Shown: positions 32,875 through 45,047, counted from the stretch's first letter. The stretch is 64,000 nucleotides of DNA from Helicostylum pulchrum (GCA_025677825.1 JAIXMO010000072.1:1-64000); one strand, 5' to 3'. Notes: generated by a model not told the origin, from the sequence alone. Program-made: numbers and translations.

Positions 32875-34260
32875 TTACATGAAACCTTTTATAAAACAAA
32901 CTTGATCTGATTCATCAAAACAGTGATAACCCATTTGTTTTGCCTGATCAAATGTATATAAATTGTCTCTAGTATTCCAATCTAGTATATTATACGAAAT
33001 AGATTGCGATTCTTTTAAATAAGTATTACGTATTTCGTCTTCATCTTGATGTTCAATGATTGGCTGGACGGTTGTTGTCACGAGAGCGATATTGTGAATG
33101 ATGATATTTGATAGAGTTTTACTTGTATTTAATAGAGTTGAAATGAAATCCTTATTGACTAATAGTCTTGTAGTTGAGATGTATAGTAACTTTAACAGAG
33201 GTAATTTTTCTGCGAATAGCGACCATGTGTAAGTGGGTACATGACAAGGTAATCTTTCGTATTCTTTTGATAAAGGATAGTATCTTCTGAAGGCTAAAGA
33301 GAGTGTAGTTAAGTTTGATAGTTGACTGATGGATTGTATGGATTGATTTACATGGAATGGATCTAGTTCATGTAATACGACTGCTAATTTTTCTAGATTT
33401 GGAGAATATTGAACGATAAGTTGTAATAGAGAAGAAGATATTGAATCAGTTAATGCTAAATTCGATAAGTTTCTTTTAACAAGTGATTGATATAATAAAG
33501 TTGGTATAGCAGTTGAATTAATATTTTGGTAGTGAAATGGATGAATAAATTGATTTGTATCTATTAAATGGGTATTTGATTTTGAAGCTGTAAAAGGTTC
33601 AATTAATACTTGTTGAATTAATAAATTCTTTAATGAGACAAGTTGAGTGGCAATTTTTTCTAAAGTAACTTGTTTTATGGTACATTCTATCAAAGTAAGT
33701 GAAGTTAAAGGTGGATTAAATTCATAAATGAACTTGAAATCATCGAATGTGTCGCGACAATTATTTAAATACAGTTCATTTAAATTTGGACAGTATTCAA
33801 TAAAGTAACGTAAACCATACTGTTCGGTTCTTGCCTTTGGATGAAAATCTATCTTTAAAGCACGAAGGTTATTGACTAACTGAGCCATTAATTTGGAATT
33901 GTTTAAATCATAGTGTGGTCCATTCGTTAAATCTCTACTAAGTGAACGTACGTATTCGCCTAAATAATGTTCTTGCTGAAATAATGCCTTTTTTGATAAT
34001 ATATCAGTTGCCATTTGAATCATTGCATTTTCACTCTTTTCATCATCTTCACGGGGTAAAATAAATTCTTTATGTCTCCACAAAAAGGGTGCAACTACAA
34101 TATAAAGATGTTTACAACATAGTGCCATTGATTTTAAATCCACATAATTATGCTCCGGATAACGCCAACCATGAAATTGGTTATTATTCTCTTTATCAAT
34201 CATACAAGATAAGTGAATAATATATTCAATTATTTCACCTGGTAAACATAATAGTTTCAT
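32875..34260 (-). CDS. F-box-like protein with leucine-rich-repeat body
   Basis: A single exon of 461 aa. The N-terminus 'LCLPGEIIEYIIHLSCM' and, after an insert, 'DLKSMALCCKHLYIVVAPFL' with 'LWRHKEFILP' follow the F-box pattern (L-P-x-E-I...S...C-x-x-L-x...P-x-L-W). The body has many 'NLxELYLNNC', 'LTSLTLIECT' and 'LPLLKLLYIST'-type repeats. It is probably an SCF adaptor whose target is unknown; fungal genomes of this group hold many such single-exon genes. A long A run (about 34291-34311) lies just 5' of the start. Confidence 0.78.
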   Translation of the reverse strand: MKLLCLPGEIIEYIIHLSCMIDKENNNQFHGWRYPEHNYVDLKSMALCCKHLYIVVAPFLWRHKEFILPREDDEKSENAMIQMATDILSKKALFQQEHYLGEYVRSLSRDLTNGPHYDLNNSKLMAQLVNNLRALKIDFHPKARTEQYGLRYFIEYCPNLNELYLNNCRDTFDDFKFIYEFNPPLTSLTLIECTIKQVTLEKIATQLVSLKNLLIQQVLIEPFTASKSNTHLIDTNQFIHPFHYQNINSTAIPTLLYQSLVKRNLSNLALTDSISSSLLQLIVQYSPNLEKLAVVLHELDPFHVNQSIQSISQLSNLTTLSLAFRRYYPLSKEYERLPCHVPTYTWSLFAEKLPLLKLLYISTTRLLVNKDFISTLLNTSKTLSNIIIHNIALVTTTVQPIIEHQDEDEIRNTYLKESQSISYNILDWNTRDNLYTFDQAKQMGYHCFDESDQVCFIKGFM

Positions 34261-34411
34261 TCTTATTAGTACTAGTAAGTAAGAAAGAAAAAAAAAAAAA
34301 AAAAAAAAAAGAGAAAGAGAAAGAGGAAAAGAAATTCTTTTTTTCGTGAGAATAAGATAGCTGGAAGAGGAGAAGGGTCCTGTAGATCACATGATTTTTG
34401 TTTTTGTTTAT

Positions 34412-35314
34412 TTATATAAATAACATGAGTGTACCAGTCTTTGCTTTATAATCCAACCATTCTTGACCAAAGAAACGATGTAATGTATGTTCTTCATACT
34501 CAATACGCTCAGAAAAGAATCTTTGAAGCCAGTAAAGAAATAAAAAGAAACAGATTGGATTCATCAATAACACTTGCACGCCGAGAGCCCACCAGTAAAA
34601 TCCAAAATAAGATGGGTGACGCATAATGCTATAAATACCATGTTTAACAAGTACATGATCACTCTCTTTATAATCTACAATATGGTGAGAGAAATTATGT
34701 CTTGCTGAAAACATGGCAACTGTACGACAAGCTTGACCCATAACTAACAATAAAAGGCCTAATATACATGTCAGTTTTGTTGTAAATATTTATACGGTAT
34801 TAAACATCATTACCAATATAGTTAATCCATCCAAACTTTTTCCAGTTTGGAAAGAAATAATATTCTATTAAAAATTCTACTAGTGCAGCTGAGTGTGCAG
34901 CATGATAATGAAGACTGTGATTAATCAAGTAAGCTACAGTAAAAAAATAATGTCATCAGTACCTTAATTTTATACACAAAAAAAATACTTACAGTCAAGT
35001 GATAATTTATCACTGTTAAATAATGCCGTCGCAATATATTCCAAAAAATGAAATAACGTTAAACCTGCCAAAAAAATACCAAAATGAGGCATATCTGAAT
35101 TACCCAATATAGCAAACATAATACCACCACTACATAACATGCCTAGTAAAAATCCATAGACTGAAATATTTTGTGGTGTGTTTCTACCATCGAATATACG
35201 AATCTGGTCCTTGTTTTGTTTCTTTATTTTAGGTTTTTGAAGTAATTGAATATTCGGATCAGACTCATCTTCGTCTTGAAGCATGCGACGAATGTTTAAC
35301 CCTGAACTTGTCAT
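34412..35314 (-). CDS. STE14: Protein-S-isoprenylcysteine O-methyltransferase (Ste14/ICMT)
   Basis: Three exons (35314-34993, 34933-34814, 34758-34412) give 262 aa. It is polytopic with about six membrane segments. The C-terminal catalytic signature is complete: 'GIYSIMRHPSYFGFYWWALG' (the R-H-P-x-Y-x-G motif) and 'RIEYEEHTLHRFFGQEWLDY' (E-E-x-x-L...F-G-x-x-W-x-x-Y). The enzyme methylates the prenylated C-terminal cysteine of CaaX proteins such as Ras and mating pheromones, at the ER. Length matches the family. It is divergent from IST1, with about 117 bases between the two start codons. Confidence 0.93.
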
Positions 35315-35431
35315 TTGTCAAAAAACAAGATGTAAAAAAAAAAAAAAAAAAAAGTAGTTTATAAAATAAAATAAATAAAAAATCACGTGTTGTACTCTTT
35401 TTCTCTTTTATCATTATACTTTTTTTCCATC
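35315..35431. promoter_or_regulatory. Compact bidirectional promoter between STE14 and IST1
   Basis: Only 117 bases separate the two divergent start codons. The interval has an A19 run near 35335-35353, a (AAATA)n stretch and 'ATCACGTG', an E-box-like palindrome (CACGTG) near 35384, then a pyrimidine-rich leader before the IST1 ATG. Function as a shared promoter is inferred from position. Confidence 0.6.
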
Positions 35432-36395
35432 ATGTTTAATCCAACTCGACTTAAAGTACAATTAAAGCTTGCCATTAACAGGCTAAAGATGTTGCAAGCT
35501 AAAAAGACTTCACTCAACCAACAAAACCGGAAAGAGATTGGCAACTTGTTAGAAAGAGGAAAAGAAGAAAGTGCTCGCATAAGAGTAGAGCATATTATAC
35601 GTGACGACTTATTTATTGAAGCTATGGAGAACCTTGAACTTTACTGTGATTTATTATTAGCTCGATTTGGTTTATTAGAAACTTACAAGTAAGTTTTTTT
35701 TTTTTTTTTAATTTTTAATTTTATTTAACGAAAAAAAAAAGAATATGTGAGGAAAGTATTGCAGAAGCAGTCAATACAATTATTTGGGCTGCTCCTCGTG
35801 TAGGTGAAGCAAAGGAATTAGGTCTTGTTAGAGACCAATTGGCTTCCAAGTTTGGAAAGGAATTTATGATGCAAGCATTAGAAAATGAAGACGAGCGTGT
35901 CAATCCAAGAGTAATGAAACGGCATTTTTTTTTTTCGTGTTGTACATTCTGACTGTAATTTTTTTTTTGGACCAATAGATTGTGATGAAACTTCAAGTAA
36001 ATGCACCTGATCCATTTTTAGTCGAACGTTATTTGGAAGAAATTGCAAGGGCATATGATATACGTTGGAGATCAAATAGATTAGAACAGGAAGAGGAAGA
36101 AGAGGAAGAGGGAGAGGAATATACTATCGAAGACGACGATGATGATGACATAGGAGGTGGACAAGCAGAGGTAAAAATATATATACATATATATACATGT
36201 AATGGCAATGTTTTTTTACTAAGTGGAATTTAAAAATAGCTATTACCTCCTCTTCAAAACGAAGATGATACTCGGTTCAATTTACCCGAAATTCCTACCA
36301 GTTTACCTTTAAAGAAACCTACTACACCTACTGTAGATGATCCTAATGACTTTGATGCTTTAGCAAGGCGTTTAGATGCTTTAAAAAGGAAATAA
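35432..36395 (+). CDS. IST1: IST1, ESCRT-III-like regulator of Vps4
   Basis: Four exons (35432-35688, 35742-35910, 35979-36170, 36240-36395) give 257 aa. The IST1 domain fills residues 1-165: 'FNPTRLKVQLKLAINRLKML', 'RKEIGNLLERGKEESARIRV', 'IIWAAPRVGEAKELGLVRDQ'. An acidic linker follows. The C-terminus 'DFDALARRLDALKRK' is a textbook MIM1-type helix for binding the Vps4 MIT domain, and 'NLPEIPTSLPLKKP' resembles a MIM2 peptide. The protein acts in multivesicular-body sorting and membrane scission. The start at MFNPTR is the conserved family start; an upstream in-frame ATG at 35387 would add 15 unlikely residues. Confidence 0.93.
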
Positions 36396-36532
36396 AATGG
36401 ACTGCTTTTTTTTCTAAAAAAAAAAATATCATGAGCTTTTTTTTTGTGTGTTTATGTGTGAGTGTGTGTGAGTGAGTTGAATTTATTTTTTCCTATCTTT
36501 TTATTCCTTTTTCGTCATTTTATTTTAATGAA

Positions 36533-38814
36533 ATGACAGATAACTCCATGAATAATGTAACGATAAAAGAACAAGAAGGCGTGGTTGAAGTATTACCGGA
36601 GGTAGCAGAGACAAAGCAAGCTTCTGCAGCAGTAGTGACAGATGCTACTTTTAAGTCAACATCTGTTTCACTTATAGAAAAACTACTTCAATTTTCTACA
36701 CCTAGATTAGATGTCAAGATTGTTAATGTTTTATTTCTCGAAGGTAAAAAAAAATAAAATAAAAAAAAACATAATTGTAAAAGTAATGGGTGCACAAGAA
36801 AAAGTAGAGTAATCAAGTATTTTTATGTTGTAGGCATGATGGACATTTTTATGACACATGTATCTCGACTTGATACCAGTAAACCAGCTGTTGATTTGGA
36901 TAGATGTAGCTTCGAAGAAAAAATAAGATACAGTAATCACAAGAGAGATTTGGATGATATAGATGCTTTAAAAAGGTCATATCATGCTATGGAATTTTTA
37001 TCTGGTACAACAGCCAATCATCTTTGGGTACAGAATGCGAAATTTTATGATATTGTAAACCATTTATTTGAAGTATTTTTACCCAATTCAAACGGTAATT
37101 TCAATCACTTTTTCAAGATATTTCAACACTTGATAAGAAGACATCCGTGCGATATGTTGGATGTAGTTATTATGCGAAACAATGCTTCGATTTTATTTAA
37201 TTATTTATTACCTTATTTAACCGAAAGTTCAATTATGGATGCTATACTGGGATTAATATTCGTAAGAGACATTAATCCGGAAACAAAAGAAGATCGTGAA
37301 AAGTGTCATACTAAATTACAAGAATTGGGGTTTTTGGAGTGGATTGTGGATGCAACTAAATTGAAAGAGTTTCCTGAATATGTTGAAGCTGCACAAGAGT
37401 TCTTTTTACGTGTTATTGAAGAAGCATCACAAGTAGATAATGGTGATTTATTATTCAAAGGACTAAGAACCGAAAAAGGAGTATACATTATGGAAACACT
37501 CGTCAAGGTAACTAATATCTCTATATACTCCTCTTTTAAATATATATATGTATACATATACTTATCTATATATCTGTTATAGCAAGTAATCGATAGTCCT
37601 CCTTCGGAAAAAAGAGAGCGTACAATCAATATTATTAAATTACTGGTTAAAAGTGGCATGTTAACAACAAGAGCTTCGTCCATGTCTCAACCAGTGCAAG
37701 GTCCTTTGTATTATATTTCATTAAGATCTCAAGATTTACTTGTCAAGCATATTCCTGAATTCTGTTTATTGTTTGCCAAAGACCGACAATCATCCAACAC
37801 TAGAATGTGAGTTAGTTACTAGAGTTAAAAATATATATATACATAACAACTTTGACTAACAACCATTAAAACAATAGTAAACCTTTAACTACTTCGGATA
37901 TGGATTTGTTAGATATTATATATCAAACATTATATAATGCAAATGAAAAAACTCAGATGCTGGCATCTACACCTTCTGCTTTTTGGAAAATTTTGGTCAA
38001 TTCCTTTTTTGAAAAGTCATCTAGTAATATTTATCACACATTATTTTATAGACTGGTTTGCTTAACATTAGCAATCAATTATGAGCCTACGCTCATTGTA
38101 CTTGTACGTAAGCAAAGTTTAATTACACGATTAATAGAAGCATATCAAGACCGAGAGCGTGTTACTGGTAATATACATGTACTCATTAATTTTCTAAATG
38201 TATTATTAACTCTTTTTATCGCTAGAAACAAGAGGCTTCATCTTGTTAATATTGAATCAACTGAGATTAATGGCTGATGCTCGTCACTCTGATTTAATAT
38301 GTCGTATTATTGCTGGCCACCCTCATTTTCAAGAATTCTTACCTACTCTAAGATCAAATACCCTTGCTCAACTAGAACCAATCTATACTTGGAAATTAGA
38401 AGCTTGTCCTAGACCACCTGCTCATCTTGGTCCCACTCCACCTATTCAAGCTGTTCATTTCTCTCCTTATGCTGGTACTTTAACTTTAATGACAAATGCT
38501 AACGATCATGATGAAGCTTCTGGTATTGATCTAGGAAGTGACTGTAAGTATTTCGTAGTAACAACAAAGATATATGTGTATTAACACCATTGTTGTCAGT
38601 TGCTTATTGTTTAGGATTTAAAGAAGGTCCCAAAGGTACTGAAACACCTTATGAATACTTGTCTCGAAGAAATTCTGATTATTCTTCACAATCAAATACT
38701 GATACTGGGTTTCCAATGGACATTATTTGGGGTGAAAGCTTAACTGCTTCTGATGATGAAGCTTTACCAAACAAGAATAATAATAAAAAGAAAAAGAAGA
38801 AGAGACACAATTAG
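36533..38814 (+). CDS. SAPS-domain protein, Sit4/PP6 phosphatase regulatory subunit
   Basis: Six exons (36533-36743, 36834-37507, 37583-37806, 37878-38167, 38226-38543, 38600-38814) give 643 aa. The core has the helical SAPS pattern: 'HLIRRHPCDMLDVVIMRNNA', 'LLPYLTESSIMDAILGLI', 'VIDSPPSEKRERTINIIKLL', 'RLVCLTLAINYEPTLIVLV'. SAPS proteins (yeast Sap155/185/190, animal PPP6R) target the Sit4/PP6 catalytic subunit and affect cell-cycle entry and nutrient signalling. The C-terminus is short, with a run of N/K before the stop, and lacks the long tail of animal members. The N-terminal 50 residues are low complexity. Confidence 0.82.
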
Positions 38815-38900
38815 CGGCTATTTAAAAATATATACAATAACCCATATTCAACAACGTTTTTTTTTTGTTTTTTTTTCTCTCTCTCATTAAAAATTAAAAA

Positions 38901-40945
38901 ATGTATAGTAGCTCTGATGACGAAGGATACGATTGTCCTCTTTGTATGGAGGAATTAGATATCGCAGACAAAAACTTTAGACCTTGTCCTTGCGGCTACA
39001 AAGTAAATAATAAAAAACTTGTACATTTCTTTTCTTGTTATCTTATGTAAACTCGTTCTTTTTTTTCAGATCTGTCGTTTCTGTTGGCATCATATTCGTG
39101 AAAATTTGAACGGTCGTTGTCCAGCTTGGTATTGATAACGGTATCTTGTATTTAATTTATTACTAAAAAAAAAGCTATTAGTCGTAGAGAATACTCTGAT
39201 CAAAATGCTGAATTCGAACCCATTAGCGCGGATGAGTAAATAATTGCTATAACTACTACTACTAAAAAAATAATAAAAATGCTAACAAGCTATTGTTATT
39301 ATAGAATTCAACGTATTAGAAGAGAAAAGAAAGAAAAGGAACGACAACAAAAAGATATGGAAACTGCAAATAGACGGCATTTAGCTAATATGAGAGTAGT
39401 TCAAAAGAACCTCGTTTATATTATTGGTCTTCATCCTAAATTAGCAACAGAGGAAGTAAGTCATGTGTTTTTATATATAAAAAAGAAAACAATGCTCATT
39501 CTTTTCAAGACAATTAGATCACCTGATTATTTTGGTCAATTTGGTAAAATTTCAAAGATTGTAATTAACAAACGACAAATTGCACCTACTTCCCTTGCTA
39601 ATGGGGCTACTTCCATGCAACCAAGTGCAGCAGTCTATGTTACATATCAAAAAAAAGAAGATGCCGGTAAAGCTATTCACGCTGTGGATGGTAGTGTTAT
39701 GGCAGGTAGAATATTAAGGTAATAAATATTTTACACAAGTAAAAATATACAAATATTAAATCTATTTTAGAGCATCTTATGGTACAACCAAGTATTGTAC
39801 ATACTATCTTCGTAATATGACTTGCCCTAATCCAAGCTGTTTATATTTACATGAACCTGGAGAGGATGCAGATACAATATCTAAAGAAGAATTAGCAACA
39901 GGGTAAAAATAGATGTATACATTATAAAAAAATATATATTAGAAATTAACGAGTAAACAGAAAACATCGTATGAGAGATCAAATGGCACATGATGATTCA
40001 GAAGAAGAAGATGACGATGAAGAATATTCATATCATCATCATAATCATCATAGTCATAATCATAGTCATAGTCATAGTCATAGTCATAGTCATAGTCATA
40101 GTCATAGTCATAGTCATTCACCTTCATTATCGAATTCAGATTTCCCGGCTGCAGCATCATCATCCAATAAAAAATCTATAGAAGATGAGCGTTCTGCATT
40201 GCCACCTACTGCATCTTGGGGAAAAACAAGTACACCGGGTACACCAGTAAATAAAAATACCGGATTACCAGAAAGAGCATTAACACCTGATACGTTTGGT
40301 CCACCATTGGCTGTAGCTGTTGCTCAGCAGCAGCAACAAAGTCAACAACAACAAAGACCACAATTATCTCCTTCTGCATTAAAACGTAAATTAGAGAAAA
40401 AGAAGCGCAAAGAATTACTCCAAAAGCAAAGAAGAGAAGAAGAATCACAAACGACTTCTAATACTGCAACTACGTCTACCACCACTACCACTATCACTAC
40501 CACTACTACTACTAATAGAGAAGAACAAGAAGAAGATGATGATGATGATGAAATATTAAAATATGATGGATTAGTTAACTTTGTATTAGGTGATGCATTT
40601 GAAGAAGTTTGTTCACCAACAAGGACTAGAATACAAGAAGAGAAACCGGTAGGTGTAACTGGATTATATGAAGGCTCTTCAGATGAAGATACACCTACTA
40701 CTCCACCTACTTTAATCGAATTCAATATGTCTACTTTAAATTTAAGTCAATCGATCTCACCACTTGAATACTTGACTCAAACGATACCTATACCTTCTTA
40801 TACTGGTTCTTTTAATCCGTTCTCTCATCAATTATTAAGATCTGTTACGACTGCTACAAGTCCAAATAACAACAATAATAATAACAGTGCCTTATTTGAT
40901 TCGCCTGTTCGTAAACACTCTAGATTTGGCTTTGCTCAAGTTTAA
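38901..40945 (+). CDS. NOT4: NOT4/CNOT4, RING E3 ligase of the CCR4-NOT complex
   Basis: Seven exons (38901-39002, 39070-39128, 39182-39235, 39305-39455, 39510-39718, 39771-39902, 39961-40945) give 563 aa. A C4C4 RING occupies residues about 12-55 ('CPLCMEELDIADKNFRPCPC' and 'ICRFCWHHI'). It is followed by a charged helix, an RRM ('NLVYIIGLHPKLATEE', 'AAVYVTYQKKEDAGKAIHAV') and a C3H finger 'CTYYLRNMTCPNPSCLYLH'. This order is unique to NOT4. It ubiquitinates stalled-ribosome and other substrates within CCR4-NOT. The long last exon codes for low-complexity sequence: (HS)n, Q, T, and N runs. The first exons are small, so the gene is easy to miss by ORF length. Confidence 0.95.
40052..40117 (+). 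repeat. (CATAGT)n hexanucleotide repeat coding for His-Ser repeats in NOT4
   Basis: About ten tandem copies of CATAGT (first units CATAAT) run in frame and code for H-N-H-S-H-S repeats. The unit is a multiple of three, so length changes would keep frame. Confidence 0.95.
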
Positions 40946-42592
40946 AAAAATAAATAATAAAAAAAAAAACTTTATATTTTACCCCCACAGTCACATCCGT
41001 GCCTTTTTTTTTTTATGTGCACTTAACACAAGACCTAATTCACTCACTACGGTTGACATATCTGAGCAAAACAAGTAATTCTTTTATACTGGATGCACTC
41101 TACGATATTAAACACGATAATACGGAAGTGCTTACTGCTGCTGAGTTTCATCCCTATTCAATACAATTTTGTATAAGAATGATTGTACCTTGATAAGTTT
41201 GAGTGTATGTTTAGTGATGATGTGAAGTAAGCTATGTACATGGTAGCGAAAATATCAGGAATGTGTTCTTTTCTCGTATCTTGACGATATTTTTCAATAA
41301 AAAGAGTAGGTACGTAGGTCTATTCCTTGATAAAAAGCGAATGTAGGTCTATAGCCACAGCTTGAAAACTACCAGTTATTTTAAAGGAATGATATACTTA
41401 ATCAGTGATAAACCTATATGTATGCTTATTTTAAGAGAATTTTATATTCAAAAGAAAAGGGACGATATAGTTTAGACAGATATAGCATGTAAAATTGGAC
41501 AGACGTTAGCTGTTCTCTTTTCTTTTCTTTTTTTACTTCAAAAAAAAAAAAAAAAAAAAGACCGTTTTTCGAACACAACCAACGTGGAGGCCTCTATCCT
41601 TGTATGCTCTTCGCTTTGAATTCACAGCGGAAAAAGGTCACCAGCATGTTCCTTGGGTCAAGAGTAATGTAAGAATAATAAAAACTGCAATTTTCGCACG
41701 GCAAAAGGAAAGGTTAAAAAAAAAGACGTCACATATTCTTAATTTTTGCACAGTTGGTGTTTTTCAAATAAAGAGTTACACCAGTAAAGGGGAAAAAAGG
41801 TGTCCAAATCGAACTAATCCATGTGTATTTGGGGTACCAATAAAAGGAAAAGAAACCTACCTTTTCAAAAAGGGGATTTTATTGTTTCACAGATAACAAA
41901 TAACAAATAACAAAGAGCAATTTGTTTTTATAATTACTTGAACCCTAGATTATGCAGTCTGCATTGACTAATAATAAATGAATCATTTGTTCCTGGTAAA
42001 CTAATATCTTTGGTACCTTTTTATACCAACCATCCTTTTAATCTATAAATGGATATTTAATACAATGGTTTACACGAAATCGTATAAAACAAATGTATGA
42101 TTCCAGTAGAAATTAGTTTTTTTTTTCGCTTAAGAACCAAGAAAAAAAAACACACACACAACCTCAATTAACAACAATAAATATAATGATTACAAGCAGT
42201 AGAAATTCAATAATATCTGATATATATACGCTATATATTCACACCGTTCGATTACTATTTAAAGTCTGTTCTACTGGCTTTATTTGACAAGTACATGCAT
42301 ATTTATTACAGATAAATCTATACCTCGAGACGGGTAAAAACTGTTGTTTTAAGATATGCTAGTTTTTAGACTTATAACTTTAGAGTTGGAGCCAGACAAG
42401 ATACATCGTATTGATACAGCCCCATATTACTACTGTTAGATCAGTTTATTTCGTTGTTTATTTTATTTGAGTCAGATACCTGTAACCTCCATTAGTTTTA
42501 CATAGTGCACATCTGTATATCTTTTATTTATTATTTAAAAAGATTGATTTATTGATTCAAATATTAGTTACGTCGCACATAAGTGTATATAT
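40946..42592. other. Intergenic region, no gene recognised
   Basis: About 1.65 kb between the NOT4 and YbaK-domain 3' ends. It contains an A19 run near 41541-41559 and the dispersed repeat at 42361-42520. The plus-strand ORF at 41600-41896 is open for 98 codons but has no recognisable motif and no intron signals, so I did not call it. Confidence 0.5.
42361..42520. repeat. Dispersed repeat shared with 56450-56610
   Basis: Both places read 'TTTTTAGA..TTATAAC.TTTAGA.TTGGA.CCAG.CAA.ATACA..TATTGATA' followed by a matching TTTATT.TATTTGA and GATA.CTATAACC.CC block, in the same orientation and with similar spacing. Neither copy has an open frame longer than about 25 codons. The element class is unknown. 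Confidence 0.65.
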
Positions 42593-43740
42593 TTAATCCA
42601 AGTCTACAACAAAACATTTGGTTGATTCGATAAGTTCCTTTACTGGGACACCCAACTTCCAATCAATGTGACCCGCACCAAGATAAATAACACCAGGCTA
42701 TAATGATAATTATATGTAAATAAAATTGTCTATTTAAAAGGTCGCACTTAAATACTTGCCTCTAATTTCGTAATAGATTCTGCAAGAATGATAGGGATGG
42801 GTTCCTTCATACCTATTTTAATACGATAAAATAGTTTTTTTTAGAAGAGTGTTATAATATTCCGTTCGGTATAACTTACCGACAGGACAAACACCGCCCT
42901 TCTTATAACCCGTAAGCTTGTGGGAAACCTAAATAGTATGTAATAAGTACCGTTTTGGAAGTCTATATGTTCTTTTTTTAAAAAAAAATAGTAGCTTACA
43001 TTAGGATCAGCGAGACGATAATTGTAAAACTTTTTACTGATTTCTTTGTTCTTTAAAGAGCGACAAAAGTTTAATAATTTTTGAGTGTTTACAGGAGTTA
43101 CGTACTGAGTAATAACACAATAGTATCTTGAATACAGTGGGTCTATTTGTGATTTTATGTATTAGCTCGTAAAAAGAAAGTTAGGACCCTTTTTTCTTTT
43201 TTTTTGGTGTCGTACCTGAGATGTCATTATGTGTACAACGAGTGTTTTCAAGAATGACGCTTTTGCACATGTGTTCTTTAGAAGGAGCATTTACTCTGAA
43301 ACTATTTTAAAAGAGTAAGCTGTTACATATTCTAATGGGCAAGATGAAGAAATACTTACGCTCTTTGTTGAAGTTCCCAATCATAGTAATCAGATTCAAC
43401 AGGGATAATTTGACACTTGTCACGAATACCTAACGCTTCGGCACCCTTCTCGACCTTTTTTTAAAAAGATTTAATTGTTGTTAATACATATTATAACAAA
43501 ATCATTTTGTATATGGTTCTACCTGCTTAACAACGTCGGGATATTCAATGTAAGTTTGTTTTTGACATTCCAAGTTCCATTCGTTCTTGTATTCTTCAGA
43601 AATAATGGCATAAAGAGAACTAATATCCTTTTGGAGAGCCTACAAGAAGAATAATTAGTGCATTAATTCAATCGATTAATTCATACTTAACATACTCTAA
43701 TAGCTTCCTGTTGTTCTTCGGGTAAATTACTGACAATCAT
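42593..43740 (-). CDS. YbaK/aminoacyl-tRNA deacylase-domain protein, eight small exons
   Basis: Exons 43740-43696, 43639-43523, 43454-43360, 43301-43216, 43142-43000, 42928-42880, 42812-42760 and 42697-42593 splice to 230 aa. The second half is a YbaK/ProX editing domain: 'HMCKSVILENTRC' (with the conserved catalytic Lys), 'KLTGYKKGGVCPVGMKEPI' (the G-G-V-x-P-x-G loop) and 'PGVIYLGAGH'. Such proteins hydrolyse mischarged aminoacyl-tRNA or act as free-standing trans-editing factors; the specificity here is unknown. The N-terminal 100 residues are helical. Exon 7 ends in a GC donor (GAG followed by GCAAGT). No single exon exceeds 143 nt, so the gene is invisible to ORF length. Every splice junction keeps the frame. 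Confidence 0.88.
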
Positions 43741-45047
43741 TTATCGGGGTAAAGAAGAGGGGTGGGCATTCAAAATGCGTGACTTATCAGAAATACGAAA
43801 AAGTTACACATGATCCGTTTAAAAGTATATCCTGGATGTGTTTTTAAGTAGGCATGTATTTTTTACTTGGGAGAAGAAAACGTCAAGGTTAACTAGAAGA
43901 ATTTTTTTTTTTTCGGTTTTAAAAAGTGGTTTACTTCAATATGCGTGATATTCATAGCTGTGAAACAACCACAAAAAGTACGATTGGCATTTTATTGTGT
44001 AATCAGAAATTTAGTTTAAAAGGGATACGATAGTTACGATAAATACATTATTTGGTTTATAATCATAAAGTATACTTACTCCTCTTCGTTCATAAAGTAA
44101 TAGTATTTTGTTACTAACAGAACAAACAACTATGAGAAGACGAGAGTACTTTGAGAGAGAGAGAGAGAGAGAGACAGAAAAAAGGGGGAGAAACGTTTTT
44201 TAATGCCATTACATTATTAGGACTATCTACTAATTTTATTTAAAGTAGATATCACATCTATAAAATTCATGTAAAAGATATTATTTTATGTATAAATATA
44301 ACAATAGATTTGTCGTTGAGAATACTTTATACGTGTGCATACAAATGAATTCTATCAAGTGTGGTATTTTTGCAAACGTTTTTCGTTCAGATTAAAAGTT
44401 ACACGACCCAGAAATCATTGAGTAAAATGATAACCATACTATTTTCTAACTAGGTACGTATCAAATAGCCGTATCAATTAGCGGCCATTCCTTGACTGAG
44501 TGTCGCGAAATAAACTTACAGTAAAAAAAAACAAAGGTAAGCAGTTCCTTTGATGATTATTCGTAAGGAGGTGCCCGAAATCCGAATGTGTATCAAAATC
44601 CCCCCTAATATTTACAAATACTTTATCTTGCGAATACCATGACTAGTCTTATGATAAATACTTCTACCAGTTTTTATTCCTGATCATACAGTTAATAGAG
44701 GTAATCCAACAAACAAGAAAGAAAGGAAAAGACACGCAGTACAAGCTTAACTTTCTTACCATAATATTTCAAAAAGTAAAAGTTTTGAATACCCATGTTT
44801 GATGTACGCTAAACAAAAAAAGGTGCTTACAAAACTTGCCAAACAAATGAAAAGCCGTTTTTTAAATGTCACATTTTTTCCTCGATTGTGACTTGATTTA
44901 ATAAGGAGCAAAATTCTTGAGGTGGGAAATCCAGCAAAAAAAAAATATAAATAGCGGCTTTTTTACAATTTTTTCTTTTTCGTTTTGTCTTTCTTTTTTT
45001 ATAAAAAATATAAAAAAAATACTAAAAAAAAAGGATAATTTACTGTT
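43741..45047. other. Intergenic region, divergent promoters of the YbaK and NELF-A-like genes
   Basis: About 1.3 kb. A (GA)n tract of about 20 nt lies at 44154-44174. Otherwise AT-rich with T/A runs near the NELF-A-like start. No ORF of interest. Confidence 0.55.

Noticed and set aside
40052..40117. Possible CRISPR-like array (regular CATAGT repeats)
   Set aside because: A pure hexanucleotide microsatellite without spacers, inside a eukaryotic coding exon.
40342..40725. 127-codon minus-strand ORF rich in S and V
   Set aside because: Antisense of the low-complexity (Q, T, D, E) region in NOT4's last exon.
41600..41896. 98-codon plus-strand ORF in the 40.9-42.6 kb spacer
   Set aside because: No recognisable domain, low-complexity K/F-rich protein, no flanking exons; kept only as intergenic sequence.
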